Positions 1-7,284 of a DNA stretch of 64,000 nucleotides are shown here, in pieces (positions within the stretch are counted from its first letter, which is position 1; the number at the start of each line of letters is the position of its first letter). Origin of the DNA: Lachnospiraceae bacterium (GTDB taxonomy: Bacteria > Bacillota_A > Clostridia > Lachnospirales > Lachnospiraceae). The DNA is taken from positions 34,911 to 98,910 of the forward strand of contig JAQUUB010000012.1 of assembly GCA_028694115.1 (NCBI GenBank), in the 5' to 3' direction. A program made the position numbers and the translations under genes. The notes under the pieces are model-generated. The model made no database searches. It saw only the letters and a program-made list of their open reading frames with translations, and had not been told where the DNA came from.

Positions 1-2
1 TA

Positions 3-170
3 ATCCATGGAGTATTTTTTATTTCCTGTTTACTATTACCGGTGCTCGGGGTATTTAAACAGGATATGAGTGGAGGCGAGTGGATTGGTACTGCGATACT
101 CTTGTTTTGGTGCATCTACTTTATTCCAATTGGTGTATTGTCTGCAAAATATTTTAGAAATGCAGTTTAA
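3..170 (+). CDS. C-terminal end of a membrane protein (5' truncated by window)
   Basis: An open frame enters from the left edge and stops at 168-170, giving 55 visible residues. They are hydrophobic, with two likely membrane segments (around ISCLLLPVLGVF and TAILLFWCIYFIPIGVL) joined by a short loop with MSGGEW, and a basic tail. Frame and codon use look coding. The family cannot be named from this tail. Its stop overlaps a possible start at 160 of the next small frame. Confidence 0.5.
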   Translation: MHGVFFISCLLLPVLGVFKQDMSGGEWIGTAILLFWCIYFIPIGVLSAKYFRNAV

Positions 171-333
171 AAGAATTGAATATAATGATATCAAGAAGGC
201 TATGGATTTTGTTGTCCATAGCTTTCTTGATATGCAAAATTCTAAGGAAGCATTTTATGTTTGGATTCAGGAAGAAATTATTATAAATAGCAAAAATAGT
301 CGAGAAGAACATATTACAAATACGATAAGATAA
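160..333 (+). pseudogene. Short GNAT-like N-terminal fragment or small hypothetical gene
   Basis: The frame gives 57 residues beginning MQFKRIEYNDIKKAMDFV. This resembles the opening beta-alpha unit of GNAT acetyltransferases (a basic strand, then a helix that includes DIKKAMDFVVHSF), but the acetyl-CoA motif is absent and the frame stops after about 57 residues. It starts inside the preceding gene and has no clear ribosome site. A decayed acetyltransferase or a translationally coupled small protein are both possible. The resemblance is weak and rests on a short stretch. Confidence 0.35.
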
Positions 334-355
334 AGCTACAAAAGGAGGGAATGCA

Positions 356-1078
356 ATGGAAGAAATTATGCAAGTACAGCAGCTTTCAAAATCGTATGAT
401 AACAAAAAAGTAGTAAATAATTTGAACCTGTCAGTGAAAAAGGGCGAGGTTCTAGGTCTGCTGGGAGCAAATGGAGCAGGCAAAACTACAAGTTTGGAAT
501 GTATTCTTGCTACAAAAAAATCAGATAGAGGTAAAGTTACTATTTTAGGTATGAATCCCTATCGTGATAGAAAAAAACTATTTCAAAAGCTGGGGATACA
601 ATTCCAGGAAGCAAATTATCAGAGAGAAATCAAGGTTAATGAATTATGTGAAGAGACGGCTTCGATTTATAAAAATCCAGCAGACTATCATCAACTTCTA
701 AACCAATTTGGAATCGCAGAAAAGGAAAAAAATATGGTGAAGGACCTTTCTGGTGGAGAAAGACAGAGATTGTTTATTATTTTAGCATTAATTCCACAAC
801 CTCAGGTCGTTTTTTTAGATGAGCTGACAACGGGATTAGATGCAAGAGCAAGAAGAGATGTATGGAAAATTCTAGATGAGTTAAAGAAAAAAGGACTATC
901 TATGATACTTACTTCGCATTTTATGGATGAAGTCGAAGCATTGTGTGATGTAATAGTGATTTTAAAGAAGGGTGAGACAGTGTTTAAAGGTACGGTGAAA
1001 GAAGCCATAGAGAATAGTCCTTATGATAAATTTGAGGATGCGTATTTATGGTATTCAGACGAGGAGGGAGAGCAATGA
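356..1078 (+). CDS. ABC transporter ATP-binding protein (ABC-2 exporter type)
   Basis: The 240-residue protein is an ABC nucleotide-binding subunit. It shows a Walker A loop (GANGAGKTTS), a Q-loop (QFQEANYQ), the signature LSGGERQR, a Walker B with catalytic Glu (VVFLDELTTGLDA) and an H-loop (LTSHFMDE). The P usual after DE in Walker B is L here, a mild variation. An AAAGGAGGG ribosome site at about 341-349 supports the start. It overlaps the next gene by ATGA, so the two are translationally coupled and very likely form one exporter. The substrate cannot be told from sequence; drug or peptide export is typical of the family. Confidence 0.93.
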   Translation: MEEIMQVQQLSKSYDNKKVVNNLNLSVKKGEVLGLLGANGAGKTTSLECILATKKSDRGKVTILGMNPYRDRKKLFQKLGIQFQEANYQREIKVNELCEETASIYKNPADYHQLLNQFGIAEKEKNMVKDLSGGERQRLFIILALIPQPQVVFLDELTTGLDARARRDVWKILDELKKKGLSMILTSHFMDEVEALCDVIVILKKGETVFKGTVKEAIENSPYDKFEDAYLWYSDEEGEQ

Positions 1079-1821
1079 AACCATTTTTTACAATGTTAAA
1101 AATAGAAGGCAGATTATCAATCCGTGATATGAATATGGTAATATTTGCAATTATTATGCCAGCAATTGTACTTATTATACTTGGAGTCATTTATGGTCAA
1201 AAGCCTGCTTTTATTGGTGCAGAATATAGTTTTTTAGAACAATCATTTGGAGCATTATGTACAATATCAATCTGTGCAGGAGGATTAATGGGATTACCTA
1301 TCTTGATATCAGAATATCGTGAGCGAAAGATTTTAAAGAGATTTCAGGTAACACCTATAAGTCCAGCACTGATTTTGTCTGTACACTTATTTATTTATGT
1401 GATTTATTCGATTGCTTCGCTGATTCTTCTCCTTTTTATGGCAAAAATATTTTGGGGATTTCAGATGAGAGGATCTATTCTTGCCTTTCTGGGAGGCTTT
1501 GCATTAGTAATGATTTCAATATTAAGTATTGGTATTTTGGTGGGAGGCGTGGCTAAAAATAGTAAGAGTGCATCGGTCATAGCCTCTGTATTATATTTTC
1601 CGATGCTTGTGTTTTCGGGTGCAACTTTGCCATATGAAATAATGCCGTCAGTGATGCAAAATATAGTAGATATCATGCCACTTACACAGGGAATAAAGAT
1701 TCTAAAGGCTGCAGTTTTAGGTCAATCATATGGAAATGTAATTATTCCAATTATTATAATGCTTACAATTTCTATTTTATGTATTGGAGGTTCACTTAAA
1801 TTTTTTAGGTGGGAAACGTAA
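1075..1821 (+). CDS. ABC-2 type transporter permease
   Basis: The 248-residue membrane protein has about six hydrophobic segments. The loop LISEYRERKILKRFQVTPISP is the typical cytoplasmic coupling region of ABC-2 permeases, and a conserved FPMLVFSGATLPYE stretch lies before the fifth segment. The start is placed at the ATG overlapping the stop of the ATPase gene (ATGA), preceded by GAGGGAG; an upstream in-frame ATG at 1048 lies inside the ATPase gene and is less likely. It forms an exporter with the preceding ATPase. A long hairpin follows directly, so the transcript probably ends there. Confidence 0.9.
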   Translation: MKPFFTMLKIEGRLSIRDMNMVIFAIIMPAIVLIILGVIYGQKPAFIGAEYSFLEQSFGALCTISICAGGLMGLPILISEYRERKILKRFQVTPISPALILSVHLFIYVIYSIASLILLLFMAKIFWGFQMRGSILAFLGGFALVMISILSIGILVGGVAKNSKSASVIASVLYFPMLVFSGATLPYEIMPSVMQNIVDIMPLTQGIKILKAAVLGQSYGNVIIPIIIMLTISILCIGGSLKFFRWET

Positions 1822-1876
1822 AAATAATTTCTAAGAAGCAAAATAACTGCTTCTAAGAAATTATATGTTTTACGTT
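1816..1876 (+). terminator. Long inverted repeat after the ABC-2 operon
   Basis: TAATTTCTAAGAAGC at 1825-1839 pairs with GCTTCTAAGAAATTA at 1849-1863 with one mismatch. The flanks AACGTAAAA and TTTTACGTT extend the stem to about 1816-1876. No long T run follows, so it is either a weak terminator or a structured repeat. It abuts the dispersed palindrome at 1877. Confidence 0.55.
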
Positions 1877-1960
1877 GTGAAAAGATATACTAACGCATGA
1901 GAAAACCATGCTAAGTATATCTAAGTTTCACACTGAAAGAAGCCACAAGCGGCTTCTTTT
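1877..1960 (+). repeat. Dispersed palindrome plus hairpin repeat, copy 1
   Basis: A 55-bp imperfect palindrome (1877-1931) begins GTGAAAAGATATACTA and ends AGTATATCTAAGTTTCAC. It is followed at 1936-1960 by a hairpin with arms AAGAAGCC and GGCTTCTT. Nearly the same 55 bp plus hairpin recurs at 54358-54440, and the hairpin alone recurs at 6045-6075. Here it lies between genes. It may act as a terminator, but its recurrence marks it as a repeat family. Confidence 0.8.
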
Positions 1961-1988
1961 TAATTATTTGTGCGCTTGTAAGTTTGGA

Positions 1989-2017
1989 TTGTGACTTAGT
2001 TACAGAAATCGTATAAT
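1989..2017 (+). promoter_or_regulatory. Promoter with palindromic operator upstream of the CoA-disulfide reductase fusion
   Basis: TTGTGA (1989-1994) and TATAAT (2012-2017) are separated by 17 bp, a good sigma-A-type promoter. A 15-bp palindrome TGTGACTTAGTTACA (1990-2004; one mismatched pair around a central T) overlaps the -35 element. Its size and TGT/ACA ends fit a Crp/Fnr-family site, and such a regulator is encoded at 4571-5245. The link is inference. Confidence 0.55.
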
Positions 2018-2074
2018 AAAATCAGTATCATAAGGATAAAATATTGATAATAGGATTATGCGAGGAGAAAATAT

Positions 2075-4564
2075 ATGGCGAAGAAAACTTTGATTATTGG
2101 AGGAGTTGCTGGTGGAGCAACAACTGCAGCAAGACTTAGAAGAAGAGATGAATCCATGCAAATCATTATGTTTGAACGAGGTGATTACATTTCTTATGCA
2201 AACTGTGGATTGCCTTATTATATCGGAGATGTGATTAAAAGCAGAGATGCTTTGCTATTACAGAAACCAAAAGATATGGAAAAGAAGTTTGAAATAGATG
2301 TTCGAATTGCTAGTGAAATCATAAAGATAATGCCAGATGAAAAGAAAGTTGTGGTAAAGAATCTTGCCACTTTAGAAACGTATGAAGAAACGTATGACAA
2401 TCTGGTTTTGGCGACCGGTTCCTCTCCAATAAAACCTCCAATTAAAGGAATCGAATCAGAAAATATATTTACACTCTGGACAATACCTGATACCGATAGA
2501 ATGAAAGCTTATGTTACGAATTATCAACCTAAAAAAGCAGCTGTTATTGGTGGAGGCTTTATTGGACTCGAAATGGCAGAAAATCTGCATGCATTGGGGA
2601 TAGAAGTATCATTAATTGAAATGCAGAATCAGGTAATGGCTCCTATTGATTTCGAAATGGCCAATCTGATTCATCAGAATATGCGAATGAATCAGGTTCA
2701 GCTTATCCTTTCCGATGGGGTAAAAGAATTCCATACAGAAAATGGTCTTACAAGAATAGAACTAACAAGTGGAAAAATAGTGGAAGCAGATATGGTAGTT
2801 CTATCGATTGGTGTGAAACCAAATAGTGAATTAGCGAAAGATGCAGGGATTGCTTTAAACAAAAAGGGCGGAATCATCGTAAATGAGTATCTAGAGACTT
2901 CAATACGGGATATCTATGCAGTCGGTGATGTGATAGAAGTTGATCATTATGTTACAAAGGAGAAAACGATGATTCCTCTTGCGGGTCCAGCAAATAAGCA
3001 GGCTCGTATTCTTGCTGATAATCTTGCAGGAGACAATAAAAAGTATAAGGGATCATTAGGAACTGCGGTGGCAAAAGTTTTTGACCTTGATGTAGCATCT
3101 GTTGGAATGAATGAAAAACAGCTAAAGGCTATGGGTAAAGTAAAGAATGAAGATTACTTTACGGCTCTGATTAATCAAAAATCTCATGCAGGATATTATA
3201 AGGGTGCAACACCAATCACCTTAAAAATGATTTTTGATAAAGAGGGAAGGATTCTTGGCGGACAGATTGTAGGACAGGAGGGCGTGGACAAGAGAATCGA
3301 TACGCTTGCAACAACCATGCGCCTGAACGGAACTGTTTATGATTTAGCAGAACTTGAGCTTGCATATGCTCCCCCATTTTCATCAGCAAAAGATCCTGTT
3401 AATATGTTGGGATTTGTAGCAGAAAATATATTACGTCAGTTTGTTACTTTTATGGAATGGAATGAGCTAGATGCATTACTAGCAGATACAAGCAAAAAGG
3501 ATGATTTTACTGTTTTAGATGTAACGGAGGATATGGAGAGAATGGTATTTTCAATTCCAGATTCTTATCATATTCCATTAGGACAGCTTCATCAGAGAAT
3601 AGAAGAATTAGATAGAGACAAATTAATTATTCCGTATTGCGCAGTTGGTGTTCGCTCTTATAATGCTGCAAGAGTTTTAAGTCAGAACGGCTTTCAACAG
3701 GTGGCGGTTTTGTCCGGTGGAACATCATTTTATAAATCTATGCATGATGATAGCAAAATGGTGATGATGGCGGCAACTGTAACAAAGGATGATAAAATGG
3801 AAGAAAATAAGAATATGATACCTAGTAAAGAAATGAAAGTACTAGACTGCTGTGGATTACAATGTCCAGGCCCCATTATGAAAGTAAATGAAGCTGTATG
3901 CAATATGGAGGAAGCACAAATTCTCAAGGTTTCTGCTACAGATATGGGATTTGCAGCAGATATTGATTCCTGGTGTCGAAGAACTGGTAATACGTTAGTG
4001 AAGACAGAGCGGAAAGAGAAAGAAAGTATTGTATATATTAAAAAGGGAAAAGAAACATGTGAAGTTACGGAACCACATAATCTGTCAACACTACCACAGG
4101 GCAAGACACTGATTGTGTTTAGTGGAGATCTGGATAAAGTGCTTGCATCCTTTATTATCGCAAATGGAGCAGCTTCCATGGGGCGGCCAGTCACTATGTT
4201 TTTCACCTTCTGGGGACTGAATGCCTTAAGAAAATCCGATGGGAAAAAGGTCAGAAAACCGTTCATGGATCAGATGTTTGGGGCAATGATGCCAAAGGGA
4301 AGTAAGAAACTCAAATTGTCCAAAATGAATATGGCAGGAATGGGAACAGCCATGATGAAAAAAGTAATGAACGATAAAAATGTGGATTCACTCGAGGCAC
4401 TAATGCAGCATGCACTAAAAAGTGGTATTCGATTAGTTGCATGTACCATGTCTATGGATATTATGGGAATCACACAGGAGGAATTAATTGATGGCGTTGA
4501 ATTTGCAGGAGTTGCTTCCTATCTTGGAGATGCAGAAGAATCCAATGTCAACCTGTTTATCTAA
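2075..4564 (+). CDS. CoA-disulfide reductase-like flavoprotein fused to rhodanese, TusA and DsrE-like domains
   Basis: This 829-residue cytoplasmic protein joins four sulfur/redox modules. Residues 1-450 are a pyridine-nucleotide disulfide oxidoreductase with an FAD site (IIGGVAGGATTAARLRR), an NAD site (AAVIGGGFIGLEMAE) and SYANCGLPYYIG, whose C44 is placed like the redox Cys of CoA-disulfide reductase. A rhodanese domain follows (about 465-555; active loop YCAVGVRS, C522). Next is a TusA/SirA domain (CCGLQCPGP, C597). The last 150 residues are DsrE/F-like with C790 in LVACTMSM. Relatives reduce CoA disulfide, persulfide or polysulfide and pass sulfane sulfur between domains. GAGGAGA precedes the start. 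It is convergent with the Crp/Fnr gene, with only 6 bp between stops. Exact substrate unknown. Confidence 0.92.
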   Translation: MAKKTLIIGGVAGGATTAARLRRRDESMQIIMFERGDYISYANCGLPYYIGDVIKSRDALLLQKPKDMEKKFEIDVRIASEIIKIMPDEKKVVVKNLATLETYEETYDNLVLATGSSPIKPPIKGIESENIFTLWTIPDTDRMKAYVTNYQPKKAAVIGGGFIGLEMAENLHALGIEVSLIEMQNQVMAPIDFEMANLIHQNMRMNQVQLILSDGVKEFHTENGLTRIELTSGKIVEADMVVLSIGVKPNSELAKDAGIALNKKGGIIVNEYLETSIRDIYAVGDVIEVDHYVTKEKTMIPLAGPANKQARILADNLAGDNKKYKGSLGTAVAKVFDLDVASVGMNEKQLKAMGKVKNEDYFTALINQKSHAGYYKGATPITLKMIFDKEGRILGGQIVGQEGVDKRIDTLATTMRLNGTVYDLAELELAYAPPFSSAKDPVNMLGFVAENILRQFVTFMEWNELDALLADTSKKDDFTVLDVTEDMERMVFSIPDSYHIPLGQLHQRIEELDRDKLIIPYCAVGVRSYNAARVLSQNGFQQVAVLSGGTSFYKSMHDDSKMVMMAATVTKDDKMEENKNMIPSKEMKVLDCCGLQCPGPIMKVNEAVCNMEEAQILKVSATDMGFAADIDSWCRRTGNTLVKTERKEKESIVYIKKGKETCEVTEPHNLSTLPQGKTLIVFSGDLDKVLASFIIANGAASMGRPVTMFFTFWGLNALRKSDGKKVRKPFMDQMFGAMMPKGSKKLKLSKMNMAGMGTAMMKKVMNDKNVDSLEALMQHALKSGIRLVACTMSMDIMGITQEELIDGVEFAGVASYLGDAEESNVNLFI

Positions 4565-4570
4565 CTAGAG

Positions 4571-5245
4571 TTAGAGAAGGGAACGGAGTAATTTCTTATC
4601 CGTAATTGAGATTCCACCTCTTTTCAAAGTGACATAACCTTCCTCTGAAAAATATTTTAACATTCTGGATACTACCTCACGGGCAGTACCAAGATATTTT
4701 GCGATTTGCTCATGTGTCATGTGAATATCATCACTCTCAGATTTCGTAGATTCATCTAGTAGGAATGCGGCAAGTCTCTTATCGAAACTCGTGAAGAGAA
4801 TTTGCTGCATGGCCCACATAACATCGGAAAATCGCTCGGTTGCCAATTTATGTGAAAAAAGTTCAACATATACATTTTCAGAAGATAAACGAGAAAACGT
4901 AAGAGAACTAATCTGTATCATATCACATTCTGATTCTGCATCGATAGAGACATCGAAGTCAATTGTCTGCAAAATGCAGGAAGCAGATAAGATACAGATA
5001 TCCCCATCTTCTAATCGATATAAAGTGATTTCACGACCTTCATCAGAAGTAATATATGTGCGAAGAGTACCGTGTTTTACTAAAATGACACCAATACACT
5101 CATTTTCACCATAATGCACAGCTTGTCCTTTGGAGAAATGAGTCGATTTGGAACCAGAAATTAATAATTCTTTTTGAGACGGATTTAATTGTTCCCAAAA
5201 TGGTAAGTTAGAAACTAATAATTCAATGTCTTCGTGATTAATCAT
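4571..5245 (-). CDS. Crp/Fnr family transcriptional regulator
   Basis: The 224-residue protein has an N-terminal cyclic-nucleotide-binding-like beta barrel (about 25-130) and a C-terminal winged helix (MTHEQIAKYLGTAREVVSRMLKYF, about 165-205) whose REVVSR recognition helix is typical of the family. No FNR-type cluster of N-terminal cysteines is seen, so an Fe-S oxygen sensor is not indicated; the ligand is unknown. The start is placed at the ATG whose codon begins at 5245, because GAAGGGAGC lies 6 nt ahead; an in-frame ATG 15 codons upstream lacks a ribosome site. It is divergent from ccdA and convergent with the sulfur fusion gene, so control of both thiol-redox transcripts is plausible. Confidence 0.9.
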   Translation of the reverse strand: MINHEDIELLVSNLPFWEQLNPSQKELLISGSKSTHFSKGQAVHYGENECIGVILVKHGTLRTYITSDEGREITLYRLEDGDICILSASCILQTIDFDVSIDAESECDMIQISSLTFSRLSSENVYVELFSHKLATERFSDVMWAMQQILFTSFDKRLAAFLLDESTKSESDDIHMTHEQIAKYLGTAREVVSRMLKYFSEEGYVTLKRGGISITDKKLLRSLL

Positions 5246-5377
5246 TGGGAAGCTCCCTTCAGTAATTTTACTTTTAAATATATCATACAAGAAAATGCCT
5301 TATAATTGCAAGAATTTTATAAACATAGGTAAAGCGCATGTTATAACGCAGGAATAAATTAAGAGGAGGTAAGGCAA

Positions 5378-6043
5378 GTGCAATATTTAATTTCTTTTTT
5401 AGAGGGAATCATTACGTTTATTTCCCCTTGTTTACTTCCAATGCTTCCAATCTACATTTCCTATTTTGCAAATGGTGAAAATGATAAGAAAAAAACATTA
5501 AAAAATGCAGTTGGTTTTGTGATAGGATTTACAATTGTTTTTGTTGTACTTGGAGCCTTTGCAGGTGGAATTGGATCATTGTTGCAAAAATATAAAACAA
5601 TAGTGAATGTAGTGACAGGAGTTATTGTTATTCTTTTAGGAATAAACTTTATAGGAATTATCAAAATAAATTTTCTTAATGGAACAAAAAAAGCGCAGGT
5701 GAATATCAAAAACACAGGATTTTTTACATCTGTTCTATTTGGAATTATATTCTCTATTGGCTGGACACCATGCGTAGGAGCCTTCTTAGGATCTGCATTA
5801 ATGATGGCATCACAAAAGGGGACTATGTTTGAGGGAGTTATCATGTTGATTATGTATTCGGCGGGTCTTGGAATTCCATTTATAATTAGTGCACTTTTAA
5901 TAGACAGATTGAAAGAAACATTTAATGTTATAAAAAGACACTATCGTATCATAAATATTGCTTCAGGGATTTTGTTAATTGTAGTAGGAATTTTAATGAT
6001 GTCTGGAACGATGGGATATTTGTTAGCTTTATTTAGTATATAG
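5378..6043 (+). CDS. ccdA: CcdA-like cytochrome c biogenesis/thiol-disulfide transmembrane protein
   Basis: The 221-residue protein has six predicted membrane segments. It carries the two cysteines that relay electrons across the membrane in the CcdA/DsbD family: C18 in TFISPCLLPMLP and C132 in GWTPCVGAFLG. It would pass reducing power from cytoplasmic thioredoxin to outward-facing thioredoxin-like proteins, here most likely the tethered thioredoxin encoded next. GAGGAGG precedes the GTG-proximal ATG at 5378. A repeat hairpin sits directly after the stop. A second CcdA is encoded at 41495-42184, so the genome carries at least two such relays. Confidence 0.9.
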   Translation: MQYLISFLEGIITFISPCLLPMLPIYISYFANGENDKKKTLKNAVGFVIGFTIVFVVLGAFAGGIGSLLQKYKTIVNVVTGVIVILLGINFIGIIKINFLNGTKKAQVNIKNTGFFTSVLFGIIFSIGWTPCVGAFLGSALMMASQKGTMFEGVIMLIMYSAGLGIPFIISALLIDRLKETFNVIKRHYRIINIASGILLIVVGILMMSGTMGYLLALFSI

Positions 6044-6100
6044 TGTGAAAAGAAGTCGCAAGCGCCTTCTTCTCCTCAATTGTATGTGTAGATTGTAGCG
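6044..6100 (+). repeat. Dispersed hairpin repeat, copy 2 (short form)
   Basis: GTGAAA followed by a hairpin with arms AAGAAGTCGC and GCGCCTTCTT begins one base after the ccdA stop. It lacks the 55-bp palindrome of copies 1 and 3 but shares the hairpin and a trailing TTGTAGCG..ATGTTTG segment with copy 3. It could act as a processing site or attenuator between ccdA and the thioredoxin gene. Confidence 0.65.
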
Positions 6101-6124
6101 ATATGTTTGAAAGGATGAAAAAAT

Positions 6125-6745
6125 ATGAAGAAGTATTTGAAACTTGTTATCGGTATTGTTGTGTTTTTAGCATTAATAATGGGTACACAAGCATTATATA
6201 ATAAAATATCAAATCAATATAAGGTGGATGAAAAATTAGTAACAGATAATGAAAAACAGAATCAAGAGTCATCATTGAGTGAAGAAAAAACAGAAACTGA
6301 AGAAACAGAAACTGAAGAAACAGAAGCTGATCTTGCGGCTGACTTTACGGTAGTAGATAGTAATGGTGAAGAAAGAACATTAAATTCTTTTATCGGGAAA
6401 CCGATTGTACTGAACTTCTGGGCGAGCTGGTGTCCTCCATGTAAAGGTGAATTTCCTGATTTTCAGACAGCATATGAAAAGTATGGTTCAGATGTAGAAT
6501 TTGTAATGGTAAATCTTACGGATGGAGTAAGAGAGACAAAGGAAACAGCTGCAGATTATATTGATTCTAATGGATATACACTTCCCATCTATTATGATAT
6601 AGAGCAAAGTGCCTCAAATGCCTATTCAATTTATTCCATTCCTACGACTTATTTTATCGATGCAGATGGAAAAATAGAAACTTCGGCACAAGGAGCTATC
6701 GATGAGGAAACATTGGAAGAGGGTATCTCGATGATACAAAAATAA
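6125..6745 (+). CDS. Membrane-anchored TlpA/ResA-like thioredoxin-family protein
   Basis: The 206-residue protein starts with an uncleaved-type membrane anchor (KLVIGIVVFLALIMGTQAL), then a Glu/Thr-rich linker (about 45-70). A thioredoxin-fold domain follows (about 72-206) with WASWCPPCKGEF, where C103 and C106 are the redox pair, and a cis-Pro loop (SIPTTYF). It acts outside the membrane as a thiol reductant or oxidant, probably recharged by the CcdA encoded just upstream. The linker is encoded by perfect 15-bp tandem repeats. A strong terminator follows at 6769. Its specific partner proteins cannot be told. Confidence 0.9.
   Translation: MKKYLKLVIGIVVFLALIMGTQALYNKISNQYKVDEKLVTDNEKQNQESSLSEEKTETEETETEETEADLAADFTVVDSNGEERTLNSFIGKPIVLNFWASWCPPCKGEFPDFQTAYEKYGSDVEFVMVNLTDGVRETKETAADYIDSNGYTLPIYYDIEQSASNAYSIYSIPTTYFIDADGKIETSAQGAIDEETLEEGISMIQK
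6290..6331 (+). repeat. 15-bp in-frame tandem repeat in the thioredoxin linker
   Basis: The unit ACAGAAACTGAAGAA occurs twice exactly (6290-6304, 6305-6319) and then a third time partly (from 6320). It encodes repeating TETEE. Unit length is a multiple of three, so copy-number change would alter linker length without a frameshift. Confidence 0.85.
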
Positions 6746-6768
6746 TTTATTTTTTATAGGAAAACGAC

Positions 6769-6803
6769 AAAAGCGTAAAGCCAGTTATGGTTTTGCGCTT
6801 TTT
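6769..6803 (+). terminator. Rho-independent terminator
   Basis: AAAAGCGTAAAGCC pairs with GGTTTTGCGCTTTT around a six-base loop (6783-6788) and runs into T residues. It ends the ccdA-thioredoxin transcript and separates it from the zinc operon. Confidence 0.85.
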
Positions 6804-6819
6804 ATCATTGGAATCGTAC

Positions 6820-6848
6820 TTGATTTATTATTTTCTGGGGAGTAAAAT
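6820..6848 (+). promoter_or_regulatory. Candidate promoter of the zinc operon
   Basis: TTGATT (6820-6825) and TAAAAT (6843-6848) are 17 bp apart, about 57 bp before the first gene of the zinc cluster. No convincing Zur or AdcR palindrome was recognised nearby, so control by zinc is expected from gene content only. Confidence 0.5.
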
Positions 6849-6905
6849 AAAAAAGATTTTAAAGTTACATATCAGTTTATCTATCGTAAAGCAGATGGGA
6901 ATAAA

Positions 6906-7208
6906 ATGAATAAAAATAAATTTAGAAATCAATTTGCCATATTTCTCGCTATATTACTCACGTTTCTAGTGCTGTATTTTATTTCTTTTGAGTCAACACA
7001 TTTCATTCATAATTGTACGGGAGAAGATTGCCCAATTTGTCATGAAATGTTGATTGCTGAATCTATGATAAGGCTTGTTAGCCTATCGGTCATAACAATA
7101 TCTCTCATTTTCTTTTTTGCAGTTTCCTACCGGAAGAATGAATCTGTTTTTTTTCTCTGTCATATCCAAAGAAATTTAATTATCGATAAGGTAAGAATGG
7201 ACGATTGA
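6906..7208 (+). CDS. Small two-span membrane protein with Cys/His loop, head of zinc operon
   Basis: The 100-residue protein has a membrane segment at about 10-28, a short outward or periplasm-side loop containing HNCTGEDCPICHEM, and a second membrane segment at about 55-73, then a basic tail. The loop has three cysteines and flanking histidines in a pattern suited to binding a metal ion. No named family was recognised. It lies just upstream of znuA on the same strand, with no terminator between, so a role in zinc sensing or delivery is suggested by position and motif. The ribosome site (GATGGGAATAAA) is weak. Confidence 0.65.
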   Translation: MNKNKFRNQFAIFLAILLTFLVLYFISFESTHFIHNCTGEDCPICHEMLIAESMIRLVSLSVITISLIFFFAVSYRKNESVFFLCHIQRNLIIDKVRMDD

Positions 7209-7284
7209 ATTACATTTTGAAGTGGTGATTTGGACTATTTATCCGTAAAACTATTTTAAATTGTAATTTGGAGGACTATTCAAA

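Noticed and set aside
154..483. 109-residue reverse-strand open frame
   Set aside because: Antisense to the GNAT-like fragment and the ABC ATPase start, with no ribosome site.
3730..4266. 178-residue reverse-strand open frame
   Set aside because: It lies wholly antisense to the CoA-disulfide reductase fusion, whose TusA and DsrE motifs are intact there; no ribosome site and no recognisable protein.
5325..5360. GTTATAAC near 5340 as a second Crp/Fnr site
   Set aside because: The 8-bp core is palindromic but the flanks do not extend it and it does not match the site at 1990-2004.
7209..7284. TAAATTGTAATTT as a Zur half-site before znuA
   Set aside because: Only one half resembles the consensus and no matching arm follows, so it is not reported as an operator.
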